64,000 nucleotides of DNA from NCBI RefSeq assembly GCF_007678255.1, contig NZ_VEED01000006.1:248001-312000 (forward strand), in the 5' to 3' direction. This document shows, piece by piece, positions 17,825 through 26,521 of the stretch. The translations under genes were made by a program, and so were the position numbers. The notes beneath the pieces were generated by a model, which was not told the DNA's origin, made no database searches, and worked only from the letters and a program-made list of their open reading frames with translations. The DNA comes from Bacillus sp. X1(2014). GTDB taxonomy: Bacteria; Bacillota; Bacilli; Bacillales_B; DSM-18226. Within the stretch, counting starts at the first letter, position 1, and each line of letters opens with the position of its first letter.

Positions 17825-17879
17825 TAGTGAATTCACTAATTAACCACATTGTGGTACGCTTGTATCACATAATGGTTAA
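17825..17879. promoter_or_regulatory. Nested palindromes between the dehydrogenase and IclR genes
   Basis: TAGTGAATTCACTA (17825-17838) is a perfect palindrome. Directly after it, TTAACCA at 17840-17846 and TGGTTAA at 17873-17879 form an inverted repeat, and CCACATTGTGG (17844-17854) is a palindrome inside it. They lie in the divergent region, as expected for IclR-family operators. Confidence 0.55.
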
Positions 17880-17983
17880 TTTCATAATAATGAATGTTTA
17901 AATCATTTGTCAATAGATAACACACTTTTGATACTTTCAGCTGTTAGTATAAAATGAAGAAAATGGTGGAGGAGTACATACCT

Positions 17984-18757
17984 ATGAACAACGATAATCA
18001 AGAACAAACTAAATCATTTAATGTTCAGGTGATCTCTCGTGCGGCTAAAATATTGAGGACTCTTAGAGTACATCCAAAAGGAATGAGCTTATCGCAAATT
18101 TCAAAAGAAGTAGGCATGGCCAGGTCAACGGTCCAAAGAATTGTTATGACACTAGAACAGGAGAGATTCGTGGCGGCAGCTTCTATTAATGGCGGTTACC
18201 GGCTTGGGCCTGAGATTGCCATGCTTGCTTCCGCTGTCCATAGTGATTTAAGAGAAGAAATCCGGCCATTTTTGGTAAAACTATCGCAGCAAGTCAATGA
18301 AACGGTAGATTTATCCGTTTTGGATAACGGTAAGGTGCTTTTTGTCGATCAAATTATTGCTCCGCATCCATTGCAAGCAACCTCCCAACCCGGTGCATCT
18401 TTCCCCCTGCATTGCACGGCAAACGGAAAAGCCATACTCGCCTCCATGCCTATAGATGAAGTGGCTAAACTGTTACCGGAGCACCTGCAGGATTATACTG
18501 TTAATACCATTACGAGTCGTGATGTACTGTTAAAGGAATTAGAAGTGGTTCGTAAACAAGGATTTGCATTTACAAAGGAAGAGCACATTGAGGGGATTTG
18601 TGCAGTAGGTGCGTCTATAAATGACAGCATGGGAAATTTAAGTGCTGTCTCCATTCCGCTTCCATCTACTCGCTTTTATGGGAATGAAGAAAAGCTAGCG
18701 GCTGCCCTTATCGAAACTTGTAAGTCTATAAATCAGCACTTTAAGAATAAACAATAG
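17984..18757 (+). CDS. IclR-family transcription regulator
   Basis: A 257-residue regulator with an N-terminal winged helix-turn-helix (about 14-75, MSLSQISKEVGMARSTVQRI) and a C-terminal GAF-like ligand domain (about 90-255, with LHCTANGKAILA and ICAVGASI). I choose ATG 17984 because GGTGGAGGAG lies just upstream; the in-frame ATG at 17954 would include it. It likely controls the divergent Gfo/Idh dehydrogenase. Effector unknown. Confidence 0.85.
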   Translation: MNNDNQEQTKSFNVQVISRAAKILRTLRVHPKGMSLSQISKEVGMARSTVQRIVMTLEQERFVAAASINGGYRLGPEIAMLASAVHSDLREEIRPFLVKLSQQVNETVDLSVLDNGKVLFVDQIIAPHPLQATSQPGASFPLHCTANGKAILASMPIDEVAKLLPEHLQDYTVNTITSRDVLLKELEVVRKQGFAFTKEEHIEGICAVGASINDSMGNLSAVSIPLPSTRFYGNEEKLAAALIETCKSINQHFKNKQ

Positions 18758-18823
18758 TGCCTGTCACTCCCCGCATATTGTCGTTGAATCCTACAAAATG
18801 CGGGTGGTGACAGGCACTTTTTT
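18756..18823 (+). terminator. Long hairpin terminator with a GTGCCTGTCAC element
   Basis: AGTGCCTGTCAC followed by CCCGCAT pairs with ATGCGGG and GTGACAGGCACT (18756-18776 and 18798-18818), then a T run. The GTGCCTGTCAC sequence is one I recall as frequent in Bacillus genomes. From 18830 to 19068 I see no gene, only AT-rich DNA leading to the next small ORF. Confidence 0.8.
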
Positions 18824-19068
18824 GAGTGAATACCCAATTTTTACCATATAAGTTATTTTTATTTGTAACTATAATTTTATATCATTTTATTTTTTTCCAT
18901 TATTGAATTATCATTGGTATGAGCAAATGAAAGATTACTTTTTTAATTTTTAGAGTGCGGATTTCATCATGCTAAATCATCCTTGAGGTTAAACATAGCT
19001 TATAATCTTTTAGCCAAGAAGTCTGTCTGTAGGACAGAAATGATTTTCAAAAATAGGAGGAATTTTTT

Positions 19069-19227
19069 ATGTGGATAATCACTCGTTATTTAGATTCAAA
19101 TATTTCTATGTTTGAATATGAAACTGAAGATGCAGCAAGAGAGGCTCTTAAAAATATGAAGGGCAGTAAAATCCTATCTGAAGTTGTTTACTTCAATGAT
19201 CCTTGTTTCCAGCAGGAAGCAGCTTAA
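19069..19227 (+). CDS. Small conserved-looking 52-residue protein
   Basis: ATG 19069 follows AGGAGG by 8 bases and the frame ends at TAA 19225-19227, followed at once by a good terminator. The product starts MWIITRYLDSN, has an acidic middle (FEYETEDAAREALKN) and ends FNDPCFQQEAA. The pattern resembles a small alpha/beta domain with an aromatic N-terminus. Function unknown; similar short proteins occur in bacilli as far as I recall. Confidence 0.7.
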   Translation: MWIITRYLDSNISMFEYETEDAAREALKNMKGSKILSEVVYFNDPCFQQEAA

Positions 19228-19239
19228 AATATTTAAAAT

Positions 19240-19290
19240 AGGACAAGTCGTTAGTTGTTAATTGACCTTCTAACCACTTGTCCTTTTTTT
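19240..19290. terminator. Bidirectional terminator
   Basis: AGGACAAGT-GTTAG pairs with CTAAC-ACTTGTCCT (one mismatch each side), followed by seven T. It serves the small gene and the convergent membrane-protein gene. Confidence 0.85.
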
Positions 19291-19798
19291 ATCTGTTTTC
19301 TAAATCCCCATGCCTTCTTCCGGAATAATTTCCTGCCTTCTTAATTGATTGTTCTACAACGTACTGAAAGCCATAAATAATGATTGCTAAGAATACACAA
19401 ATAAAATACCAAGTAGAATGTTTCATCTTTATAAACTTGACAATTCCGAATTTTTTTCCTATGTAAGGTAAAGGAAAGGCATTAATGATATCCAATACCA
19501 TATTTGTAAGTAAGTACTTGGGAAAATTGCCAAATGTTAATTTAAAAATCCAAAGTGTTGCTACAAAATAAGGACCCAATATATATGTAAAATCGATAGG
19601 ACCAGGAGAGATAGGATTTTTCGTAACCCACCATTTTTTCCTATAACAAATTAGATTAAATACACTTAAAACTAAATTGACAAAACTTGCTACAGGTAAA
19701 AACCTAAAAAAACTTTTTTTCCCCATAAAAGGAACGGTTAGCCAAGGAAGAAGTAATGTGGCTAACGAGAATGCGACTTTCGCTTTATACTTAACCAT
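19289..19798 (-). CDS. Uncharacterised membrane protein
   Basis: A 169-residue protein with four likely membrane segments (about 10-28, 38-54, 76-92 and 137-158) and a basic C-terminus. ATG at 19798 is chosen because GAGGGTGG lies 8 bases upstream; a longer frame from 19879 has no such site. Conserved-looking segments are WWVTKNPISPGPIDFTYILGP and NMVLDIINAFPLPYIGKKFG. I do not recognise the family. It sits in the same orientation as the DUF2071 gene, 115 bp downstream of it, and may be cotranscribed. Confidence 0.65.
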   Translation of the reverse strand: MVKYKAKVAFSLATLLLPWLTVPFMGKKSFFRFLPVASFVNLVLSVFNLICYRKKWWVTKNPISPGPIDFTYILGPYFVATLWIFKLTFGNFPKYLLTNMVLDIINAFPLPYIGKKFGIVKFIKMKHSTWYFICVFLAIIIYGFQYVVEQSIKKAGNYSGRRHGDLENR

Positions 19799-19913
19799 TG
19801 AGTTCCACCCTCGAAATGATATTTTACAGAAATAATTTCCATAAATATATAATCTAACTTGATCAACCAAAATATACATAAATTAATACTTTCTCCACTT
19901 TTCTTTTGTTTTA

Positions 19914-20660
19914 CTAGATTCGTTTTTTCTTAATATTCCACACTAACGAATCAACCCCAGTGGAGAAATGAGCAATCGGATTAACTTGAGAAAGTTCAAA
20001 ATGAAGTGGAGAAAAAAGGGTATTCTCGACAATCTGTATTTCTGCTTTTTGCAAGGGCCAAGGCAGATGGTGTATTTCACCGCAATAAACGTTGGCTCCA
20101 TTATTTGAACTATAGAGGCAATACCGCTCAGTGAGCCAATGATCTAGGGTTCCCTCCTTTGGAAAATAAACCTCCGATACCGGAACGTAATTCCCCTTAA
20201 ATGATATAGGAGTCTTAAAATTACCATTTCGACTGGTATGAAAATGAAAGGATTGTCCTTCTTTTCGAAAAGAAATTTGAGCCGGATAATAGGGTAAATG
20301 AAACCATCTTTTTGCAATCTTTAATGAGGCCCAGTTCTCAACATCAATAGATAAAAAATAAATACCGGGTTTTCCATCGTTTATAACATATGTCCTCACA
20401 TTTATTTCTGGAAATTTAGGTGTAAGGGAAATAGATGATAATCCACGAGGAAAGATTCCCTCTAAAACAAATACAATGACACCTAACCATGCGGAGCCAT
20501 TAAAAGTATCAATTTGTAAAGAAGAAGGAATATGCGGCCGTAGTAAATTAAGTGGAATTGGCCAATGTAAAAATAATAAATTTCTCCAAGATTGCTGCAT
20601 AATCCAGTATTTTGATGGTAATGGCCAAGTTCGATGACCAATATCATTCATTATATTCAT
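19914..20660 (-). CDS. DUF2071 (YqjF-like) protein
   Basis: A 248-residue soluble protein of the DUF2071/YqjF family. Typical features are the N-terminal QQSWRNLLFLHWPI, the LRPHIPSSLQIDTFNGSAWL segment, the FPEINVRTYV strand and the late YCLYSS. Family members are thought to be acetoacetate-decarboxylase-like beta barrels, but the activity is unknown. ATG at 20660 follows GGGGGAT. Located between a membrane protein and divergent flavoproteins. Confidence 0.8.
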   Translation of the reverse strand: MNIMNDIGHRTWPLPSKYWIMQQSWRNLLFLHWPIPLNLLRPHIPSSLQIDTFNGSAWLGVIVFVLEGIFPRGLSSISLTPKFPEINVRTYVINDGKPGIYFLSIDVENWASLKIAKRWFHLPYYPAQISFRKEGQSFHFHTSRNGNFKTPISFKGNYVPVSEVYFPKEGTLDHWLTERYCLYSSNNGANVYCGEIHHLPWPLQKAEIQIVENTLFSPLHFELSQVNPIAHFSTGVDSLVWNIKKKRI

Positions 20661-20820
20661 CCAATAATCCCCCTGTTTTTATATGTATATAGTTTGGAGT
20701 AATTTGATAATTTAATACGATTTTAAAAATACTATCTTGATTTATAATATTTTCCTTTTTTTGACTATAATAAGACTAATTGGTTTTATTACTAACTATG
20801 TGGAATATGGAGCAATAACT

Positions 20821-22239
20821 ATGGAGATTATCCTTTATTATTTAACTTTTGGAATGGTAGCAATTATTTTTACCACTTTTATATTCATGCTTTTGGGATG
20901 GCGTTGGTTCATGAAACTGATGGTGAAGCATATGGGAAAAATTATTTTATCTGACAGTTATCAAGAAAATGTGATGGAGTTGATGCCGGGACTCAGGCAT
21001 ATGGGCATTCAAAATATGCTTGAAAATAGCCTGCGGGCAGAAACAGGCGACGTCCTTCACCGCCCGATGGGATCTTCAAAAAAATGGCCGCATTTAGATC
21101 CGATCACTTTTATCCCTGCCCAAACAACACCATTTCCAATTGATGGCGAAGAAGATGTAGATGTGCAGGTAACCATCGGTCCAAATGCAAAAAAACCAAT
21201 GAAAATAAAAATCCCGTTAATGATCAGCGGAATGGCCTATGGAATCGCTCTCAGTGAGGAAGTGAGACTCTCCTTAGCTAATGCTGCTAATAATGTGGGA
21301 ACCGCTATTAATTCCGGTGAAGGGGCAGTCTTACCTGAAGAAATAAATATAGGCGGAAAATATATTTTACAGTTCTCCAAAACAAACTGGGCAAAGGAAG
21401 ATGATTTAATTAAGCGGGCCGATATGATTGAAATTAAGCTGGGACAGGGGGCACTATTTGGGACAGGCGGGAAAATTTCTCCCAAAAATTTAACGGGCCG
21501 GGCCCGTGAACTGATGGGTTTAGAGGAAAATGAAGATGCCGTGATTTATGATAATTTTGTTGAAGACCAAACGCTGGATGATTTGAAAGAACTTGCTGAT
21601 GAGCTTCGGAGAATTACAGGCGGTGTCCCCATTGGTGCAAAAATAGGGGCTGGCGGAAAAATTGAAGAAGATATTGATCATTTAATCTACATAGGTGTTG
21701 ATTATATTGCGGTTGATGGAGGACAAGCAGCAACACTAGGTGCCGCCCCTATTTTATCAGATGACGTTGGAATCCCAACTCTGCATGCGATTGTAAGGGC
21801 TGCTAATCATTTAGAAAAGAGAGGCATGAAGGGAAAAATTAGTTTAATTGCCTCTGGCGGGCTGCTAGTACCCGGCCATTTTTTAAAAGTGCTCGCCCTC
21901 GGAGCAGATGCAGTCTATGTAGGATCAGCTATGTTATTTACCGTCTCACACCCTCAATCATTAAATGCCCTTCCATTTGAACCACCCACTCAAGTTGTTT
22001 GGAATCAAGGGAAATTCAAGGATCAATTTAAGATTGAAGAGGGAGTAAAATCGGCAGAGAAATTTCTAACAGCAAGTATTGAAGAAATAAAAATGGCATT
22101 AAGAGCAATGGGAAAACGATCATTAAAGGAGTTATCGAAAAAGGATTTGGTTTCCTATGATGAATTGACCGCCAAAATGGTTGGAATTCCGTTTTCCTTT
22201 GAACCATGGGAAGAAAAACAAGGACATTTACCATCATAA
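20821..22239 (+). CDS. FMN-binding glutamate synthase-family protein, copy 1
   Basis: A 472-residue protein of the FMN-binding glutamate synthase-like family (B. subtilis YerD type). One N-terminal membrane helix (about 5-28) precedes the FMN TIM barrel. Conserved segments are ISGMAYGIALS, NSGEGAVLPEE, IEIKLGQGALFGTGG, IGAKIGAGGKIEEDI, DGGQAAT and the phosphate-binding SGGLLVPGHFLKVLALGADAVYVGSA. It lacks the N-terminal glutaminase domain of true GltB. ATG 20821, preceded by GGAG, matches the start of the downstream paralog; the frame opens earlier at 20737. The reaction is unproven. Confidence 0.82.
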   Translation: MEIILYYLTFGMVAIIFTTFIFMLLGWRWFMKLMVKHMGKIILSDSYQENVMELMPGLRHMGIQNMLENSLRAETGDVLHRPMGSSKKWPHLDPITFIPAQTTPFPIDGEEDVDVQVTIGPNAKKPMKIKIPLMISGMAYGIALSEEVRLSLANAANNVGTAINSGEGAVLPEEINIGGKYILQFSKTNWAKEDDLIKRADMIEIKLGQGALFGTGGKISPKNLTGRARELMGLEENEDAVIYDNFVEDQTLDDLKELADELRRITGGVPIGAKIGAGGKIEEDIDHLIYIGVDYIAVDGGQAATLGAAPILSDDVGIPTLHAIVRAANHLEKRGMKGKISLIASGGLLVPGHFLKVLALGADAVYVGSAMLFTVSHPQSLNALPFEPPTQVVWNQGKFKDQFKIEEGVKSAEKFLTASIEEIKMALRAMGKRSLKELSKKDLVSYDELTAKMVGIPFSFEPWEEKQGHLPS

Positions 22240-22282
22240 TAAGCCTATCCCTATCTACTGTACGAATATTGGAGAAATGACT

Positions 22283-23698
22283 ATGCTGAACATATTATTT
22301 TATCTGACTTTTACAATGGTGACCCTATTATTTATCGTGTTGGTCTTCATGCTCATATGCTGGCGCTGGATGATGAAACTCATAGTGAAAAAGGCCGGAA
22401 AAATTATTTTATCTGACAGTTATCAAGAAAATGTGATGGAGTTGATGCCGGGACTAAGACATATGGGCATTCAGAATATGCTAGAAAATAGCCTTCGGGC
22501 AGAAACAGGGGCCGTCTTGGATCGTCCTCTTGGCGGCTCTTCTAAAAAATGGCCGAATTTGGATCCCATTACCTTTATCCCTGCACAGACCTCACCATTT
22601 CCGGTCAATGGTGAGGAGGATGTAGATATATCTGTTACCATTGGGCCAAAGGCAAAAAGACCAATGAATATAAAAATTCCTCTTTTGATTAGTGGCATGG
22701 GTTACGGAATATCACTTAGTGAACAAGCAAGGCTATCTTTAGCAAAAGCAGCTAAAAAGACTGGAACGGCGATTAATTCAGGGCAAGGTGGAATCTTACC
22801 CGAAGAATTAGACGCTGCCGGAAAGTATATTTTACAATTTTCTAAAACAGACTGGGCAAAGGAAGAACATTTATTACATCGTGCGGACATGATAGAAATT
22901 AAATTAGGCCAGGGTGCATTAGCGGGAATGGGGAAAAAAATTCCACCACAAAATTTAACAGGTCGTGCCCGCGATGTCATGGGGCTTAAGGAAAATGAGG
23001 AAGCGGTCATTTATGAAAACTTTTATGAAAATCAAACGCTAGTAGACTTAAAACTACTTGTGGAGGAGCTTCGCGTAAGATCAGGTGGTGTTCCTATAGG
23101 AGTCAAAATTGGCGCAGGTGGAAAAATCGAAGAAGATATTGATCATTTAATCTTTATGGGAATTGATTTTATAGCCATAGACGGCGGTCAAGCAGCCATG
23201 CACGGTGCACCGCCTATATTATTCGATGACTTTGGAATCCCAACATTACATGCAGTAGTTAGAGCTGTGAAACATTTAGAAAAATCAAAGATGAAGGGAA
23301 AGATTAGTTTAATTGTTTCAGGAGGACTTTTAGTACCCGGTCATTTTTTAAAAGTGCTTGCACTCGGAGCTGATGCTGTATATTTAGGCTCTGCTATGTT
23401 GTTTGCTCTCGCTCATGATCAAGTATTGAATGCCCTCCCATTTGAGCCTCCTACACAAGCTATATGGTATGATGGCAAGTTCAAGGATCAATTTAAAACC
23501 AAAGAAGGGGAAAAAACAGCCGAAAAATTCTTAACGGCTAGTGTAGAAGAAATGAAAATGGCATTAAGAGCAATTGGAAAACGATCTTTAAAAGAGTTGT
23601 CAAAAAAGGATTTAGTTTCCTATGATGAATTAACGGCTAAAATGGCTGGAATTCCGTTTTCCTTTAGACCATGGGAAGACAATCAACTTGAGAAATAG
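22283..23698 (+). CDS. FMN-binding glutamate synthase-family protein, copy 2
   Basis: A 471-residue tandem paralog of the preceding gene, closely similar throughout and nearly identical over the SDSYQENVMELMPGLRHMG region and the FMN barrel. It has the same N-terminal membrane helix. ATG 22283 follows GGAG at 22271, 43 bp after the first copy stops, so the two are cotranscribed. NSGQGGILPEE replaces NSGEGAVLPEE and AGMGKK replaces FGTGGK near the flavin site, so the copies may differ in substrate. A terminator follows at 23758. Confidence 0.82.
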   Translation: MLNILFYLTFTMVTLLFIVLVFMLICWRWMMKLIVKKAGKIILSDSYQENVMELMPGLRHMGIQNMLENSLRAETGAVLDRPLGGSSKKWPNLDPITFIPAQTSPFPVNGEEDVDISVTIGPKAKRPMNIKIPLLISGMGYGISLSEQARLSLAKAAKKTGTAINSGQGGILPEELDAAGKYILQFSKTDWAKEEHLLHRADMIEIKLGQGALAGMGKKIPPQNLTGRARDVMGLKENEEAVIYENFYENQTLVDLKLLVEELRVRSGGVPIGVKIGAGGKIEEDIDHLIFMGIDFIAIDGGQAAMHGAPPILFDDFGIPTLHAVVRAVKHLEKSKMKGKISLIVSGGLLVPGHFLKVLALGADAVYLGSAMLFALAHDQVLNALPFEPPTQAIWYDGKFKDQFKTKEGEKTAEKFLTASVEEMKMALRAIGKRSLKELSKKDLVSYDELTAKMAGIPFSFRPWEDNQLEK

Positions 23699-23757
23699 GC
23701 TCTAATTTCAAAAAATAAGCGGTGGCATGTTTAAGAATGGAAACCTTACTATGAAAT

Positions 23758-23795
23758 AAAACCTACCTTGAATACTCCAAAGGCAGGTTTTCTTC
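23758..23795. terminator. Bidirectional terminator
   Basis: AAAACCT-CCTT / AAGG-AGGTTTT stem between the flavoprotein pair and the convergent ABC transporter operon. Confidence 0.75.
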
Positions 23796-23799
23796 CAGT

Positions 23800-24522
23800 C
23801 TATAATATTTGGTTCAAAAACCTTTTAGTACGTTCATGTTTTGGATTGACAAAGATATCATTTGGATGTCCTTCTTCAATAATATTTCCGTCTGCAAGCA
23901 TAATGACTCGGTCAGCCACTTCTTTCGCAAATCCCATTTCATGTGTCACAATCACCATCGTCATCCCGTCACGTGCCAGATCCTTCATTACCTGCAGTAC
24001 TTCACCAACAAGCTCAGGATCCAATGCTGAAGTCGGCTCATCAAAAAGCATCACTTTGGGTTCCATGGCTAATGCTCTCGCGATCGCTACCCGCTGCTTT
24101 TGCCCGCCGGATAATTGTTCAGGATAGTAGTTGGCTTTATCCTCTAAGCCTACCTTTTTAAGAAGGGCCATTGCTTTTGAACTTGCTGCTTCCTTTGTTT
24201 CTTTTCTTACAAAAATCGGTGCTTCAATAATATTTTCTATTACTGTTTTATGGGGGAAAAGATTGAAATGCTGAAACACCATTCCTACCTTTTCTCTTAC
24301 TTTATTTAAGTTTGTTTTTGCTAGATCTATTTTTTCAGAATTGATGATAATGTCACCGCGCTCTGCCACTTCTAAAAAATTGAGGCAGCGAAGCAGAGTA
24401 CTTTTACCAGAGCCACTGGCACCGATCAGAACAACTACCTCTTTCTCGTCTACACTTAAGTTAATATTTTTTAATACCTCAAGCTTACCAAAGGATTTTG
24501 AAAGATTGCTAATTTCAATCAT
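23800..24522 (-). CDS. Polar amino acid ABC transporter ATPase (probable lysine uptake)
   Basis: A 240-residue ATP-binding subunit of the GlnQ/HisP group: Walker [10 protein letters not shown] at about 33-41, signature LSGGQKQR near 137-144, Walker B VMLFDEP and the switch His in VIVTHE. It energises the permease encoded upstream. It overlaps the permease stop by 4 bp (ATGA). The lysine riboswitch at the head of the operon points to lysine as substrate. Confidence 0.92.
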   Translation of the reverse strand: MIEISNLSKSFGKLEVLKNINLSVDEKEVVVLIGASGSGKSTLLRCLNFLEVAERGDIIINSEKIDLAKTNLNKVREKVGMVFQHFNLFPHKTVIENIIEAPIFVRKETKEAASSKAMALLKKVGLEDKANYYPEQLSGGQKQRVAIARALAMEPKVMLFDEPTSALDPELVGEVLQVMKDLARDGMTMVIVTHEMGFAKEVADRVIMLADGNIIEEGHPNDIFVNPKHERTKRFLNQIL

Positions 24523-25202
24523 GCCATTACGCCCTCCTTAGGTTTACTGACATCCATTTTCTTTTCAATCCGATTAGCAACCCATGTGAAAATCAGAACG
24601 ATAATCAAATAATAGACTCCTACAACAAAGTACGTTTCAAAAGGCATATAGTTTTCACCTTGGACACTAAGAGCCGTGTTATATAGGTCAGTCACGGCAA
24701 TATAGGCAACAAGGGAAGAATCTTTTAAGCCAATAATAAACTGATTGGCTAAAGACGGAATTGCTCTTTTGAAAGCCTGTGGGAAAATAATTCTCCTCAT
24801 CGCAAGAGAATAAGGCATTCCGAGTGACCTAGCCGCTTCCATCTGTCCGCGATCAATTGATTGCACGGCTCCTCTAAAAATTTCCGCAATGTAGGCACCC
24901 GTATGAACACCTAATGCCAGAGCCCCTGCCGTGAAACTGTCCAGGTTCACGATATTGGCAAGTCCATAATAAAGGAACATGATCTGAACAATGAGAGGCG
25001 TTCCACGAATAATACCTATATAGATATCGGCTATACGATTTAGTATTTTACTAGTGGAAATCTTAAAGCCTGCGAAAATTATGCCGATCACCATCGCAAA
25101 TAATAGCGAGATGGCCGTTATAGCGATTGTCATCCAAGAAGCTTTCAAAAAAGCAATTCCATGTTCACTAAAAATACTGATAATATTTTCAATAAATATC
25201 AT
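24519..25202 (-). CDS. Polar amino acid ABC transporter permease
   Basis: A 227-residue His/Glu/Gln-type permease with about five membrane helices and the EAA-loop [25 protein letters not shown] that docks the ATPase. ATG at 25202 follows GGAGG; the frame extends to 25232 without a site. Part of the three-gene transporter operon, with a hairpin between it and the binding-protein gene. Confidence 0.92.
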   Translation of the reverse strand: MIFIENIISIFSEHGIAFLKASWMTIAITAISLLFAMVIGIIFAGFKISTSKILNRIADIYIGIIRGTPLIVQIMFLYYGLANIVNLDSFTAGALALGVHTGAYIAEIFRGAVQSIDRGQMEAARSLGMPYSLAMRRIIFPQAFKRAIPSLANQFIIGLKDSSLVAYIAVTDLYNTALSVQGENYMPFETYFVVGVYYLIIVLIFTWVANRIEKKMDVSKPKEGVMA

Positions 25203-25226
25203 GATGCGTACCTCCTTCGTTGAATA

Positions 25227-25255
25227 GTGCAAGCACCCACATTAGGTGCTTACAC
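25227..25255 (-). terminator. Intra-operon hairpin
   Basis: AAGCACC / GGTGCTT core stem, extendable to GTG...CAC, between the binding-protein gene and the permease gene, without a T run. Such hairpins usually protect the upstream mRNA and keep binding-protein levels above those of permease and ATPase. Confidence 0.6.
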
Positions 25256-25275
25256 TAAAATTTTTCTATCCCATC

Positions 25276-26076
25276 TTACTTTTCCATAATGTTGGTATTA
25301 AACCATTTCATACTGATTTTTTCATACGTACCATCGTCAATCATCGATTGGATGGCCTCGTTGATTTTATCAGCAAGCTCTTTGTTTCCTTCAGCAACCG
25401 CTACACTTACACGGTCTTCATTCAATAAATCGCCAATTTCTTTAATTTTTAAGCCTTTTTCATTTTTTGCACTCACACCGACAATTTTATCAGTGATCAC
25501 GGCATCTAAACGGCCAAGCGCTAAATCTTGAAGTGCATTGACGTCTGTTGGATAGCCTTTGACTTGATCAGATAATTCATCGGCCATGTCTTTCCAAGTA
25601 CTAGCCTGAATGACGCCAATTTTTTTCCCTTTTAAATCCTCTTTTGATTGAATATCGGAATTGCCTTCCGCTACAAAAATCTGTGCACCAGATAGATAAT
25701 ATGGATTGGTGAAATCAACTTGCTTATCACGCTCAGGTGTAGCAGTCATACTTCCGATAATTGCATCATATTTGTTTGCCTTCAATCCTTGGATAATTGT
25801 TTCCCATGGATTTGTTACAGGGTTTGCTTCAAGCCCAATTCTCTTAGCAATTTCTGTTCCAATTTCAACATCAAATCCAGTCAATTTACCGTCCTTCTTA
25901 AAGTTTAACGGTGGATATTGTCCTGTCATGGAAAATGTTAACGCGCCTTCTTTTACTAACTCATGCTTAGAGCCACTTGCTTTTGATGCCTTTTCTGCTC
26001 CATCACTCTTCTCTGTTCCGCAAGCAGATAAAATCAACATCATTGCTGCTGCTAATAAAAATGCAAACTTTTTCAT
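25276..26076 (-). CDS. Amino acid ABC transporter substrate-binding lipoprotein (probable lysine)
   Basis: A 266-residue extracellular lipoprotein. The signal peptide ends in the lipobox LSAC with the lipidated Cys19. The mature part is a two-lobe SBP_bac_3 domain (about 45-262) with GKLTGFDVEIGTEIAKRIG, GSMTATPERDKQVDFTNPYY and GKKIGVIQASTW. ATG at 26076 follows GGGGGG and begins the MKK signal sequence; the longer frame from 26112 runs into the riboswitch terminator. Substrate inferred as lysine from the upstream L-box. Confidence 0.92.
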   Translation of the reverse strand: MKKFAFLLAAAMMLILSACGTEKSDGAEKASKASGSKHELVKEGALTFSMTGQYPPLNFKKDGKLTGFDVEIGTEIAKRIGLEANPVTNPWETIIQGLKANKYDAIIGSMTATPERDKQVDFTNPYYLSGAQIFVAEGNSDIQSKEDLKGKKIGVIQASTWKDMADELSDQVKGYPTDVNALQDLALGRLDAVITDKIVGVSAKNEKGLKIKEIGDLLNEDRVSVAVAEGNKELADKINEAIQSMIDDGTYEKISMKWFNTNIMEK

Positions 26077-26097
26077 AAATATGCCCCCCTGTTTAAT

Positions 26098-26338
26098 AAA
26101 AAACACCGTCAATGTGAATATGACGGTGTTCTACACACCCTCATCGATTAGCATTGGTGAAGATAGTTCTCCACAATTCCAAGGAACTGTGACAGTTCTG
26201 CCTCTATTCGAGTGCAGACCCAGCTTTCTGAAAGAAGTGATTTCAGAAGCTTCGGCGATTGATCCTTTTTCCTATTTTCATAGATTTCACTGAATCTCCA
26301 ATAGGATACTAATAACAATCGCGACCTCTACCTCATCT
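26098..26338 (-). promoter_or_regulatory. Lysine riboswitch (L-box) with terminator
   Basis: Read on the minus strand, the leader carries the lysine-aptamer landmarks in order: GAGGTAGAGGTCGCG at the 5' side of P1, a P2 region with AGTA, CGCCGAAGC, AGCTGGGTCTGCA, GGCAGAACTGTCAC and GTGGAGAACTATC closing P1. An expression-platform terminator follows (AACACCGTCA / TGACGGTGTT, 26102-26130) with a run of T, about 20 bases before the ribosome site of the binding-protein gene. High lysine should stop transcription of the ABC transporter. Confidence 0.92.
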
Positions 26339-26452
26339 AATGCTTAAAGATGAGGATTTATATTTAGTTCAACGAAACAATTTTTAGTATATATAAATAT
26401 TCTAACATTTTCAATAATAATTTTAATGGAATTTGTATCCAAATTAAAAGAC

Positions 26453-26481
26453 TTGACGGGCTTTATCTTCTGAGATACATT
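26453..26481 (+). promoter_or_regulatory. Candidate rocB promoter
   Basis: TTGACG, 17 bp, TACATT upstream of rocB. I looked for a sigma-54 type -24/-12 element, which drives roc genes in B. subtilis, and did not find one. Confidence 0.45.
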
Positions 26482-26521
26482 TTTTTAAAATACCAATTTA
26501 CTAGAAAAGAAGGTCAGGCGT

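Noticed and set aside
26380..26521. Sigma-54 promoter for rocB
   Set aside because: No TGGCAC-N5-TTGCA-like element; a sigma-A-like TTGACG/TACATT pair fits better.
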